From Struthidea cinerea (Eukaryota; Chordata; Aves; Passeriformes; Corcoracidae): a stretch of 64,000 nt of DNA. Position 1 is the stretch's first letter. Every line of letters starts with the position of its first letter. Under the pieces are notes generated by a model. It did not search any database, was not told the DNA's origin, and saw only the letters and a program-made list of their open reading frames with translations. Both the position numbers and the translations under genes were made by a program. Location: NCBI GenBank assembly GCA_013397865.1, contig VZTI01000423.1, positions 1-64,000 of the forward strand, given 5' to 3'. Shown here piece after piece: positions 1 through 11,161 of the stretch.

Positions 1-377
1 AACAAGGAATCAATTGAGGGAAAATGGTCCATGACAGGAAAGAAGGAGAGGTGGATTAAATATTTAAAGCATTACTGTAAATGAAGACGCCGAAGCCAGG
101 TCAGTAATGAGCTTCCCCCGAAGCCACTGGGAGCTCACATTAATGCTGCACTTGACTCCTGCAGGTCTTTCCCACATGCCAGCAAAACTCTCCTGAGTTG
201 CCAAGCAGACACATGGAACAAAGTGGTGTGTTGGGCTCTGTGTGTGTGCAGGATGGGAGGAGAGATTTAACCCCTTCTGCACATCCAGAGCCATAAAACA
301 GGACAAGAATCAGAAATTGCTCTCATTTGGGTCTGGGGTTGACTTCAAGCAACGAGATAATCAAGTTCCCGTGGAAA

Positions 378-441
378 ACTGTGATTCTCCTGAAGAAGCT
401 GAACCAAAGACTGTGATTCTCCTGGAGAAGCTGAACCAAAC
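378..441. repeat. 32-bp tandem duplication (two copies)
   Basis: Two adjacent units (378-409 and 410-441) start ACTGTGATTCTCCTG and end GCTGAACCAAA plus one variable base. They differ at two positions by eye. Confidence 0.9.
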
Positions 442-504
442 ATAGAATAAATGGATTCTGTAGGTTGAGGCTCTGAAGTGTTCGCAGAGGAGAGATGTTG
501 GAAA

Positions 505-790
505 TAGAATCATGGAGTGGTTATGGTGGGAAGGGACTTAAGGATCATTTAGTTCCGACTCCCCCACCATGGTAATTAACACTCATTTCACCAGACTTTT
601 CCAAAGGAATTCATTCTATTACATGGGTAGACTGTGTCCTGCGCTTAGCATAGTCCAATCACTCTCTTGGGACCCCTTTAGGCACTGGAAGGGTCTCTAA
701 GGTCTCCCCAGAGCTTTTCTTTTCCAGTCTGGACACCCCCAGCTCTCTCAGTCATCCTGCTGTCCCACAGTAGAGGAGCAGCTCCATTTC
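505..790 (-). mobile_element. CR1 fragment, diverged
   Basis: Starts with the inverted CR1 tail (ATAGAATCATGGAGTGG, GGAAGGGACTTAAGG) and resumes near 665 with the RT-end segment CCCCTTTAGGCACTGG, AAGGTCTCCCC and CCCAGCTCTCTCAG. The middle is unlike the consensus, so part is lost or replaced. An old copy by its divergence. Confidence 0.8.
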
Positions 791-1385
791 CAGCTTTCCC
801 AATGGATATTTTCCCAATCTTTTCCCATGTCTCCCAGCCTTGCTGGTTTCCACTCCAAACACAAGAACTCTTGCCTAAACCAGAGCCCCAAGAGCTCCAT
901 TCAATGCAACTTTCTCCTTTGACACAGAACAAATATAGAAACTATTTTTAAATTCTCTGACTTCAGACTTCCAGCAAATTTCCTACAGACTTTCCAGCAG
1001 TTCCATGTAGATCTGGTTGCTTTTTCTTGCGTACAAGGATCTTCTGGGTACTTGTGAAGGCTTTGATTATTTCTGCCAGCCTATTTCTAGGAATTAGAGT
1101 GGTCCATGTCTATCTACACTGTCAGGCCCTCCTTTTCCATTAAGACAGGCACTAAATATTCCTTATTCCAGGCCCCCACTGCCTCACCCATCTCCTGCAA
1201 GTTTCAGCCTCTTGGCAGTGCCAACAGCTCCAAGATCAATATGAAGAGGATTGGAAAACCATGGAAAAACAACCAACTGATCTTCAAGAGCTGAGCACTG
1301 AGAAATGGATGAAAAAGGAAGATTTAAATCGAGGCATGAAAAGCAAAATCTTCAACTATTAAAAAAAGGCCAAAAAGGGCCCTGA

Positions 1386-1545
1386 AAGGGTTGTGCTGCC
1401 CAGGGCAGTGGGGGAGTCCCCATCCCTGCAGGGATTTCAAAGCCATGTGGATGTGGCACTTGGGGACATGGCTCAGTGGTTGCCTTGGACATGCTGGGGG
1501 ATGGTTGGACTCAAGGATCTTTGAGGGCTTTTCCAACTTAGTGAT
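1386..1545 (+). mobile_element. CR1 3' end, 'GGACATGGCTCAGTGG' type
   Basis: Reads GTTGTGCTGCCCAGGGCAGT, AGTCCCCATCCCTGCAGGG, GCACTTGGGGACATGGCTC, GATCTTTGAGGGCTTTTCC: the classical CR1 3' region with its ORF2 end. 5'-truncated and lacking a microsatellite tail. Confidence 0.85.
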
Positions 1546-1883
1546 GGGCACAGGCAGAGGAACTTCATCATCAGAACTGAAAGGATTTAGAGCAGTCCAG
1601 GGCATGATTTTATCCCACTAACTCCCTTTCCCATCCTTTCCCAGCACAGTTTTAAAGATGGGGGGCCAGGCATCATTCCCAAGGGCAGTTTGCACATGGC
1701 CAACCTGTTTCCAAAAGTAAATTAAGAGTATGGGTAGTAATTAACAGCATGGATGAAACCAGGCTCTGCCCTTCAAGTTTCACCCATGATGCACCTCTTA
1801 ATAAGACAAGTGGAATCCAGGGACAGAATCATCCAAGAAATCTCTTGGATAGAGACACGGACATGAACAATTTCCTCCCATGA

Positions 1884-1888
1884 CCACA
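1884..1888. repeat. Target site duplication, left copy (CCACA)
   Basis: Directly precedes the TGTGCT terminus of the solo LTR and matches 2528-2532 exactly. Confidence 0.8.
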
Positions 1889-2527
1889 TGTGCTGGTTTG
1901 GCCAAAATTTAGTAATATATCCTCTGAGAGAAAAGCAGGTTACAACCACCCTTCCCCCCACCAGGTTCGGGAAAAAAAATTTTCCTTGAAGGAAAGTGAA
2001 AGAGATAAAAACTATTTATTTAACAAACACACAGGAAAGGAATAGTAATGCTAAATAATGAAATCTCTCGCTGTGGAGAGAAACCTGGGAAGATTTCAGA
2101 GTCCTTCTGTAGGTGTGGCCTCTCTCCTCCTCAGAGCTGGGTCGGCGAGGGTGTGGGCCCACCTCTGGGCCTGGGGAAAAAATTCTGCCGAGGTGTTCTG
2201 ATGTTGTTGAAACAGTCCAGAAGAGAAAAAAGGGAAAAACCAGAGTCCCAGGAAAACAAACTTCAACTCTCCGTCTCTCTCCAGAGAAAAGGAGCTGAAA
2301 AAAAAAACTGGCTGAGAAGCAAGAAGGGCACTCCCTCCGCTCCTGCTGCCGCAGCCAAACCGAGCAGGGTAGCCGTCTCCTTGAATAATTTTTTTGAAAA
2401 GTTCATTCAGGTTTTTCTTCTCTCTCCCCTCTCAGGCTCAGTTTAAAGGCAGAGAAAAAGCACAAAATTAATTTCTGGGCATAGAGCAAGGATAGGGGAT
2501 ACAACACCACAAAGTCACCCCAAGACA
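1889..2527 (-). mobile_element. Solo LTR of an endogenous retrovirus, 5-bp target duplication
   Basis: The 639-bp element begins TGTGCTGGTTTGG and ends CACCCCAAGACA on the plus strand, so it has TG...CA ends. It is flanked by CCACA on both sides (1884-1888 and 2528-2532), a perfect 5-bp target site duplication. The only AATAAA seen near an end is on the minus strand (TTTATT at 2015-2020), about 127 bp before the minus-strand 3' end, so the LTR points the same way as MSRA. No internal viral region, primer-binding site or second LTR is present, so it is a solo LTR left by LTR-LTR recombination. A 5-bp duplication is typical of ERVL-type elements, but the family was not confirmed. The open frames inside it are not genes. 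Confidence 0.85.
2015..2020 (-). promoter_or_regulatory. LTR polyadenylation signal AATAAA
   Basis: Minus-strand AATAAA within the solo LTR, in MSRA sense. It could act as a cryptic intronic polyadenylation site; whether it is used cannot be told from sequence. Confidence 0.5.
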
Positions 2528-2532
2528 CCACA
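2528..2532. repeat. Target site duplication, right copy (CCACA)
   Basis: Directly follows the AAGACA terminus of the solo LTR and matches 1884-1888 exactly. Confidence 0.8.
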
Positions 2533-3072
2533 GCAGGCTGCTGGTGGGACTGTCCAGAGCATTTCCTACACGGTTTATTCACATTACAGCACTTTCACAC
2601 TGCACAATTTCTGAGGCTGTTTGGGGCATCTCTTAATCTGTTCCATATTAATTAGCACTGTTGTGCTTTTTTTTTTTCTCTTCCGCCTGTACATTATCAA
2701 GCAGCTGAAAACATTATTCCACTAATTTATCTGCTGATGACACGAGCTGGGGTGAGCAGTCTTCAGTCATTTGTCATTTGGATGGCACTTTGGCTCTGGC
2801 ATTTCCATCCATCTTCTCCCACTGGATGATATTTGCAGATAAATCTTTCAGAATTAGGTGGCTTCTACCTCTGTGATATCTCTAAGCCTTAGGAGCTGAT
2901 CTCCACTGTGCTGCTGAACCAGAACCTGCATCAGCTGACCTCAGAGTGGCAACTGATTTGGGATCAAACTGGCTGTCAAAGTAAGCTTTGTTTGGAAAGC
3001 CAGCAGGATCTATCCAAGGATCTCACTGGATTCTTCTGCTGATCCTCTCCCCCTGCTCTTTGGCAGCAGAGC

Positions 3073-3122
3073 ATTATGACTGGATGATCTTAGAGGTCTT
3101 TTCCAATGATTCCATGATTAAA
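3073..3122 (+). mobile_element. CR1 3' tip
   Basis: Only the last ~50 bp remain: GGATGATCTTAGAGGTCTTT then CCAATGATTCCATGATT. Very short 5'-truncated insertion. Confidence 0.65.
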
Positions 3123-4299
3123 CTTCAGGAAAATTCACCCCATCCTGGTGCCTGTTCATTGCTCCATCCCCATACTTGTGCTGTGCAGGGAGTCTGCAGC
3201 CTCGACTCCTGCACTGATGAAAAGCTCACTCGAGCTCCAGTGCAAGAAAATCCCTAAATCCTCCATGGTTTCAAGCTCCCAAATTGTCCATTATCAGCTT
3301 TGCTGTAGTGGCTGGCACAAGGAATTAGTGCAACAGGCACTGACTGACAGTTTTCTCCTAAAAAATGGCACCATCTGGCAAAGCAGAATTGCCATTCCAT
3401 GTTATCCTGGTCCTCCAAAGCATTTCTGTCCCCTGTCCAAGGCCCATCCGCAACCAGCAGATGTGGACAAGGTTTGGGAGAGGATCTGAACCACAGCTGT
3501 GGCTCAACTGGCCATGAAGAAATGTGGAAATTAAATAAAAAATATTGCAACCAAAATTTTTTACTCTCGGATAAATGAGGTTATTCCCCTCACAATGGGA
3601 ATAACTGGGAGAAAAACCTCTTCAGGTGTTAAATGGGGCTTGATCCATTTTCATGGGAAGGATTCCATGAGATTGTTGCCCAGAATAACAAGGAACCACA
3701 TTAGATGACCCAGGGAATCCTCTCCAGACCCAAGTTTCTGTTCCCTTTAAACTCAATGAAAGGAAAATGCAGTTCTCATCTCTGAAAGGAAAATCAGTTT
3801 TCCTGGAGCCCTGACATGCAAACAGGATTTTTTTTTTTTCCCATCTGCAGCAGTTCAGACAGATTTAATGTGATTAATGCTGCTAAACTATGTCACCTAT
3901 GGCATTTTCCTGCTTTCCAGTAGATGAAAAGGCTTCTGTTCAAAAAGAAAACTGCAATATGTGCTGCATGAAATGCCAGCTGGGAGTGGAGGAAGAGAGT
4001 GTAGTGATGGCAGATACTTGATTTAGCTCTGCATCAATAAAACATCCACACTTGTAAGAGAGAATGTGATGGAAAATGTTCTTAATTGAGCGATATTTGT
4101 ACCAGGGCATTGGGCCACTCACCTGGAATTGCTTCCAGGATGCCCTGCTCTGTTCCTTGAATTCAGACTTAGGTCTCCCCCATTCAAAGCTGTCACTGAA
4201 ATCAATGTCACAAAGAATGAACTTAATCGGTTTGAGGCAAATTTCCATCTGATCCAGCTGGGAAGTAAGACCCACGAGGACTGGCCCAGCAACCAAGTT
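3123..4299. other. Unique intronic sequence, no gene seen
   Basis: A short poly(T) run near 3829-3839 is the only low-complexity feature. Open frames here are short and lack recognisable domains. Confidence 0.6.
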
Positions 4300-4682
4300 C
4301 AACAAGCTGGGGGTGTTCACCTGGAGGAAAGAAGGATCCAGGGAGAACTTAGGGCCCCTTCCAGGGCCTAAAGGGGCTCCAGGAGAGCTGGAGAGGGACT
4401 TGGGACAAGGCATGGAGGGACAGGACAAGCTTTAAGCTGCCAGAGGGCAGGGTTAGATGGGGTATTGGGAAGGAATTGTTGGCTGTGCGGGTGGGGAGGC
4501 CCTGGCACAGGTTGCTCAGAGAAGCTGTGGCTGCCCCTGGATCCCTGGAAGAGTCCAAGGCCAGGCTGGACGGGGCTTGGAGCACCCTGGGATAGTGGAA
4601 GGTGTCCCATGGCAGGGGGTGGAATGAGATGAGCTTTGAGGTCCCTTCCAACCCAAACCATTTGGTGACTCTGTGACTTCTA
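4300..4682 (+). mobile_element. CR1 3' end with ORF2 C-terminal relic
   Basis: Shares the window's commonest CR1 sequence: GGGACTTGGGACAAGGCATG, AAGCTGTGGCTGCCCCTGG, GGGATAGTGGAAGGTGTCCC, ending CCAACCCAAACCA. A small internal deletion removes the usual GAATGGCTTCCCA segment. Confidence 0.92.
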
Positions 4683-6839
4683 AGGTTGCTGAGTCCATCA
4701 ATTCACGGAGTTACTTAAAAAATCAATATACCTGCCCAGCAAGCTGAGGCGCTGATGTCCCCCGGCCAAAGGCACAAGTGCTGCTGCAAGGGACTTGCTC
4801 AGAGCCCTCCCAGTCTCCTCAGGTGAGAGCTGGAGCTCTTGTTGCCTTCTGGACAACTTGCCCAGGGAATCAGATCAGTGCAAAACCAACCCGCAATATT
4901 TTGTGCCAGTTTAGATCTCCTAAAGCGGCTCAGCACCCGAATCCATGTGGAAAGGAAGCGTGGAAGGGGGCAGCAGGAGAGAGGAGAAGTCAGGATCTCC
5001 TCTTTTCCCAGCCGTGAGACTGCACCTGGAGCATCTGCTCCTGCTCCTCTTCCTCCTCCTCCTCCTCCTGCAGCTCAGAGTTTGATGCCAGAGGAGCTAT
5101 TTTGGTGCAAACTGGATGTGAAGGGAACACAAGCCGTGGTGTCCTACATAGCAGCCTGCTGGCAGTGATGGCACAGAGAGTCCTGACTCACGTCCCCTCC
5201 ACGGAAATTCCTTCTCCAAAGTTTACATCACCTGGCAGCTCTTGATTATTTTTATTATTTGGATACCTGGCAAGCAGCGTTTGCAGCTCCTCTCTCTGTC
5301 AGGAGTACAAACGCAGCAGAAGACAACATCCAGGATGCTACCAGTGATCAGAAATTAATTATGGCTTTATAAAAGGAAGGATTGTTTTGTTCTTATTGTA
5401 TCCCAGTGAAAGGATGGTGCTGACAGGGGGTGTTTTACTTTGTTCCCACTGTTGGGGTTTTCTCACATTATCAGAGTTTAGTCTCTCAACCAATTTTTTA
5501 AGGTTTGTAGCAGCAAAATAAACCTAAAACTTTCCTTTTTCCACATCCACATCCAAGCAAGGTTCAGGACATTCTCCCCCCAGTCTGGCCAAGTTTCCTA
5601 GGGCATCCAAATCTCTCCTTGTTCCGTGTCAAGGTCTTGCAAATCCTGCTGAGGAGTGGCTCCAGATGCTCAGATTGTGGAAGTTTCTGCTCTTCAGCGC
5701 AAGCTCTGAGCTGTGCATGTCTCAAAACATACAATAAGACCCCCAAAGGCTGGTATTTGCTGGTGGGCACTGGAGCAGATGGCTTTGGGAATCTGGCCAG
5801 AGCAAGAGATCTCCATCCTAGCCTGGTCAACCAGGTGGGTCATCAAATCTGTTCCACTGTCTGAAAAGTGCTGGAGCAATGGGATACACAAAGAAGGATC
5901 TCAAATTCCTTCTCAAGTCTGTTCTAAATCTCCAAGACAACAACTCCTCTCTGCCTCTTTATTATTTGAAGATAATAAGGAATGACATCACAATCTTCCA
6001 GTACCCAGAGTTTGTCCTTTTCCTCCTAATACCTTTGGAAAAGGAAGGAATTGTTCTAACCTGAAGATCTCACCTCCTCCTCCTCCAGTCACCTTATCTC
6101 CAAACCTGCCCGGTTTTGTCCGAAAAAGGAAGGATTGAGCTACGCTTTTCCCACGCCTCATCATGTTTAGGCTGAGATTAAGGCCCAGCCCAGGTGGCTG
6201 CCATGGGAGCAAGGGGCTGGGTGGAGCTTTGGTCAGCCCCAGCACACCTGGCCCTGTGTTTCCATGCAGTTGGCACAAGTTTCAGCCTTCCAGAATAACA
6301 GATTGGGTGAAGGAAAATTTGCCTGGTGATGGCAGAAAGCTGCTTGCAATTCCCTGCCCACAGAACAGGCCTGAGTCTAATCTGATCCCTGCTTGGTTTG
6401 GGTCCACATCCATGGGCAAAATTATTCCAGGTTTGCCATCAGCAGTGCCAGGGACTGTGAAAATGCCTGAAATGTCCATTAAAACCCATTTGTGCGCGTT
6501 CCAGTCTCCACTCCACACCTATCCATACATTTTATTGATCTGATAAGAAAATTTCTTGTGGGGAGTGCCCTTGGGAGACAGATGTAAATATGTTTTACAA
6601 GGGTTTGTCCAAATTTTGAAACAATCAATGCAGTAGCCTTATAACTCCTGAGGTTCCTAAAAAAATGATCTCATTTACATTTTGTCTAGGCCAAGGCACT
6701 TCTGCCTCCAGGTCAGTCCTGCTGGGTAACAAAGGGTTGGTGCTTGGATAGACCCTTCCTGGATGTTTGCAACACAGAGAAGGCCTGAATGTGAAGAAGA
6801 AGCCCTGGTGCCCTGACACCATGAGGATGAGAGCAGGAT
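4683..6839. other. Unique intronic sequence, no gene seen
   Basis: Contains the (TCC)n repeat at 5050. No CR1 or LTR match recognised; overlapping open frames of 60-130 residues in several phases show no family resemblance. Confidence 0.6.
5050..5070 (+). repeat. (TCC)n trinucleotide repeat
   Basis: Uninterrupted TCC units following a degenerate CTGCTCCTCT start. Confidence 0.9.
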
Positions 6840-7098
6840 TTCATGGAATCACAGAATGTCCTGAGTTGGAAGGGACCCACCAGGATCATCCAGTCCAACT
6901 CCTGGCCCTGCACAGACACCCCAACAATCCCACCCTGTGCATCCCTGAGAGCGTTGTCCAAACATTCCTGGAGCTCTGGCAGACTTGGAGCCGTGCCCAT
7001 TCCCAGGGGAGCTGTTCCAGTGCCCCACCACCCTCTGGGGGAAGAACCTTTCCCTGATATCCAACCTAAACCTCCCCTGACACAGCTCCAGCTGTGCA
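6840..7098 (-). mobile_element. CR1 3' end, 'TCCTGAGTTGGAAGGG' type
   Basis: Inverted tail CATGGAATCACAGAATG, then CCTGAGTTGGAAGGGACCC, GATCATCCAGTCCAACTCC, CTCTGGGGGAAGAACC. This CR1 subtype differs from the common one and recurs at 8500, 22425, 34743 and 41009. Confidence 0.88.
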
Positions 7099-7734
7099 AG
7101 TCTGATGGCAAGCCCAGGTATGGACACCAAGAGCTGACATTGTCCCAGCTTCACCTCAATACTCCACCTCCACTCCACATCCAAGGGCTGTGCATGAATT
7201 TGGTGTTTTATTATTTAATGCGGATCTTCCATCTGCAGGGCTGTGCAGGCTTGTGACTTTGACACCAGAGCTGGGAGGTGGCAGCACAGCCAGCCAGGCA
7301 CATTAAAGAGCAGAGCAGTGACACTGCCTGCTGGGAATTCAGGTTTTTCTCCTAAGAAGTTACAAGAGGAAACATTTGTAGTGCGTCTCGGTGACATCTC
7401 TGGGAATAATCCCCACTGAGCCCCTTCCCCTGTGCTTCTTAAGAAGTCACTACCTACCCTTATGTTTAGAAATCTGCTTCTAAGCAGCTTTGCCTCCTTT
7501 CAGCTCAGTCTTACAATAAGGGAGGTTCCACCATCCCCTGCAGCAAAGCTATGAATACATTCTAGGTCACTTCCCCAGGCCAGGTTTTCCTCCCCAGTTC
7601 AAACCAGTTGCTCTATGGAGCAGCACGTGCAGAGAAGCAAAACAGCCTTGGCCTCTTTTTGTTTCCAGCAGGACAAAATTCTTTCAGGAATTTCAGCTCC
7701 GACCCACCAGCTTCTGTGGAATTGCCTCTGACTA

Positions 7735-7891
7735 AAGGGTGCCCAGAAAAGCTGTGGCTGCCCCTGGATCCCTGGAAGTGTCCAAGGCCAGGTTGGAGCA
7801 ACCTGGGATAGTGCAAGGTGTCCCTGCCCATGGAATGAGATGATCTTTAAGGTCCCTTCCCAGCCAAAGCGTTCTGGGGTTCTGTGATTTC
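7735..7891 (+). mobile_element. CR1 3' end, common type
   Basis: GTGCCCAGAAAAGCTGTGG through GATGATCTTTAAGGTCCC to GGGGTTCTGTGATT. About 25 bp are missing in the CCATGGCAGGGGG region. Confidence 0.88.
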
Positions 7892-7949
7892 ACATTCAGC
7901 TGATGTCTGTCAGAAAGCAGCACATCCTCTGATACTGGAGAGAATCATG

Positions 7950-8290
7950 CACAGCCCAATTTACGAATATATTATAAATTAGAATTATAAATGTGGCTCG
8001 CAGCTGATGTCACTTCAATTCACATCATGCAGATCCCATCAAAACAATGCATCTTCCGTGAAATAATTCGGCATCCTCAAGTAGCAGGAAAGGGGCTCTT
8101 TGCCTATAACATGCGCCTCTCCTTTATTTTAATATAACATTAAATATGCACAGTTAAGCACTCAAAAGTCAGGAAATGAGAAATGCAAGGCTCATAGAGC
8201 TTTAACTCTGCCTCCTCGAGGATATTAATTATGTTGTCATCTTTTATCAGATCATTGCATACTGTTTCTTAAATAATCTTTTTCCGCAAC
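7950..8290. other. Candidate conserved noncoding block
   Basis: AT-rich, repeat-free sequence with TAATTA/ATTA cores, AAATAATTCGG and TAAATATGCA-type motifs. Selected only by composition and lack of repeats; conservation is untested. Confidence 0.2.
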
Positions 8291-8499
8291 TTTTCCCACA
8301 TCCATACATTCCAGAGCAGCCCTGGATGGCTCTGCTGGAAACCACAGGGATTCATAATGAGGAGAGGACACATTGAAGGATTCACATTTCCATTCTGCCT
8401 TGGACTTCCTTGGCTTCCCAGAGTTCAAATGTGCAATTTAAAATGTTAAAACCCCGCTTGGTTTTCACTGTTGTTCGTCCCAGGGCTGCAAAGTGTTTC

Positions 8500-8793
8500 C
8501 ATGGAATCAGAACCGTGGGATGTCCTGAGCTGGAAGGCACCCACCAGGATCATCCAGTCCAACTCCCACGCCTGCACAGACACCCCAACAATCCCACCCT
8601 GTGCATCCCTGAGAGCGTTGTCCAAACACTCCTGGAGCTCTGGCAGCCTCGGGGCTGTGCCCATTCCCTGGGGAGCTGCTCCAGTGCCCCACCACCCTCT
8701 GGGGGAAGAAATTTCCCTGATATCCAACCCAAACCTCCCTGACAGAGCTCCAGCCGTTCCCTGGTCCTGCCCCTGGTCACAGCAGAGGTCCCC
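8500..8793 (-). mobile_element. CR1 3' end, 'TCCTGAGTTGGAAGGG' type
   Basis: Near-identical to the 6840-7098 copy: GATGTCCTGAGCTGGAAGGC, GAGAGCGTTGTCCAAACAC, CCTCTGGGGGAAGAA, extending further to TGGTCCTGCCCCTGGTCACA. Confidence 0.9.
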
Positions 8794-8971
8794 CTGACTT
8801 CACCCATTGTTCCCCCTACACACTAAAAATATACGAGCTCTGTACTGAACAACAACATGTTGAAACTGGTTCTTCACAGTGCTGAAACACATTTTAGGGT
8901 GAAGTATTAATTTCATTTTATACAGTAAAATTTCCTTTGTATTTGCAATATAATATATAATGTATAGATAC

Positions 8972-9001
8972 ATAATATAGAGATATATAATATAGAGATA
9001 T
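8972..9001 (+). repeat. 15-bp AT-rich tandem repeat (two exact copies)
   Basis: ATAATATAGAGATAT occurs twice back to back (8972-8986, 8987-9001) inside a 60-bp run made almost only of A and T. Confidence 0.9.
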
Positions 9002-9089
9002 ATCTCTTGCAAATAAGAGCATCTTGTCTTTATCTACAGACTAAGTTTCCATAGAGAAGGGGAAAGAATTGCAAATTTTGCACTTAATG

Positions 9090-9130
9090 ATGGAATCGGA
9101 GTATCCTGAGTCGGAAGGGACACACAGAAT
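9090..9130 (-). mobile_element. CR1 3' tip
   Basis: GATGGAATCGGAGTATCCTG then AGTCGGAAGGGACACACAG: only the terminal ~40 bp of the 'TCCTGAGTTGGAAGGG' type. Confidence 0.6.
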
Positions 9131-9810
9131 AATGATGGGTACAGAGAGGCCTCTCTTCAGGAACGGCACAAAACTTCCAGTCCTTGAAAATCAAATATTA
9201 ATATTCCACCTCCTTTTTTGTTTCACGGTGTCTTCCCAAGACCTGATCCCATCCCACTGACTTCCACTGGAGCTGAACTGCTCCCTGCAGAGCAGCTCTA
9301 CAGGGCTGGAAGAATTAATCCCTCTTCTTTCTTTTCCTTCTCCTCTGGTTGCCTCCTCAGTGAATATTTAAGGAATAGAGCCCACGGAAAAACCAGCAGC
9401 TTCCCACCTCCATGCTGGACTTTTGAGGTGCCACTAAGAATTACAGACAGGATCGTCCTCCAGGAGAGCCCCAAACCCCAACAAAAAGCCCAGGTTTGCA
9501 TTGGGTAAATTATAAATGAGCAGGAATGTTCTCAGGGCTGCAGGAAGAGCTGACAGCCTCTGGCAGCCAGGTGAGGTCCAAAGCTGGGGGATGCTCCCAC
9601 TCGCCCCAGAAAAGCAGCTGAACAACCTTACGGAGGTTTTTTGCTCCCCCAGGGGCGGGTTGGATGCCGTTACAGATAAGGTGAGTTGTCATATGGCTGA
9701 TTTGAAATAAGTGTGGGTCTGTGCATGAGATTAACTGCATTACAGCAGCTTTCAAATCACCATGACAACCCTGGGTTTATAGGCAAGATGATTTTATAGA
9801 TAAATTTATT

Positions 9811-9835
9811 TATACACACACATATATATATATAT
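9811..9835 (+). repeat. Compound (CA)n/(TA)n dinucleotide repeat
   Basis: TATACACACACA is followed by (TA)n in the 25 bases before TCAGCA. Confidence 0.88.
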
Positions 9836-10237
9836 CAGCAAGATGTGTATGGCCCTTGTTGGGATAATGAGGAATGAGGGGTCCCTGTCCCAAGGAACTT
9901 CCAAACTTGAATTTGGCCTCCCAGGGCATGGAGCATGTCCACTCTGGGCAGCTGAGAGGGTGGAAAACAGACCACAGGTATTTTCTGCAACGATTTCAAA
10001 ACTCAGCCAGATGCACCCACAGTGCACACATGTGATTTCTTGTCTTTTCCCAGGAAAAAGAGTGGGGAAAAAAACCCCATCTCTTCCTCTAAATAATGCT
10101 TTTCCATGACATTTTTCTCCCACATAAGCAGCCGGGTTGCAGGATTGCTTATTCCCCTGAGAGCAAGGTTTGGTTGGAGATTCCAGAAGCACTGGGGGTG
10201 CATTGCATCCCCGGCCTGTGCTGCAGGCACATGGCAC

Positions 10238-10254
10238 AGATAACCAGGTTATCT
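10238..10254. promoter_or_regulatory. Palindromic GATA-type site
   Basis: AGATAACCAGGTTATCT: two AGATAA half-sites in perfect 7-bp inverted repeat around CAG. Paired WGATAA sites are known high-affinity GATA-factor targets. No promoter is nearby, so at most an enhancer element; function unproven. Confidence 0.35.
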
Positions 10255-10925
10255 CCCAGGCAGGGAAATCCCAGGCCATTTCCATAATTTATAGATGAGC
10301 TCAGCTGAATGAACCCGACACGAAATTGTCACCGTCTGTTGAACAAACTGTGTGGAACTGTTGAACAAAGGGACATTTTCGCATCTGGCATCACACGACA
10401 GAGGCCCCCACGCGAGCAGCTGTGCAAAGCTGGGGCTGGTAATTGTGTTTCAGCACGAGCATTCCTGCTCAAAGATGTTTTCCAGCCTAACTCCAACCGA
10501 ACACTATTCTTGCTAATATGTGTGTAAAGGTAATCTAATAATATCTTTTCTTGCAGAGGATGTTTACAAGAAGCCCTCTTTTTGTCGGGGAAATCACTTA
10601 TTGATTCCTGTCTCTCACAAAATGCACCTGAGGCTTCGCTGCAGCCTAGAGGCTTAAATGTTACGGCCCAGCTCACAGCCATCCATTAACCTCTCTCAGG
10701 CCCTCAGGATGGGTTTCCACATGCAGATTCCACACTGGGAATGCTCCTTGGCCTGTGCTGGCTTGTCCACCATGGCCAGGAATTGCCTGGGATAGTGCCA
10801 GAGCCAGCCCCACTGTGCCAAGGACATGCCCAAAAGGGACCGGTGTGGACAGGCCAAGGGGCATCTCCACGGCACAATTTAATGCACGAGGACAAGTCAG
10901 GCTGTGCTTTAGGCATTAATTTCCA

Positions 10926-11161
10926 CTGCCAGAGGGCAGGGTTAGGTGGGATATTGGGAAGGAATCCTTCCCTGTGAGGGTGGGGAGGGCCTGGCACAGG
11001 GTGCCCAGAGAAGCTGTGGCTGCCCCTGGATCCCTGGAAGTGTCCAAGGCCAGCCTGGAGTAACCTGGGAGAGTGGAAGTTTTTCCTGTCCATGGCAGGG
11101 GGTTGGAACTGGATGAGCTTTAAAGTCTCTTCCAGCCCAAATCATTCTGTCATTTCATGAC
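10926..11161 (+). mobile_element. CR1 3' end, common type
   Basis: GAGGGCAGGGTTAGGTGGGA, AAGCTGTGGCTGCCCCTGG, GATGAGCTTTAAAGTCTCTT and CCAGCCCAAATCATTCTG. Keeps the ORF2 C-terminal reading block in outline. Confidence 0.92.

Larger units (their letters stand above)
9131..10925. other. Unique intronic sequence
   Basis: Holds the CA/TA repeat at 9811 and the GATA palindrome at 10238. No exon recognised. Confidence 0.6.
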
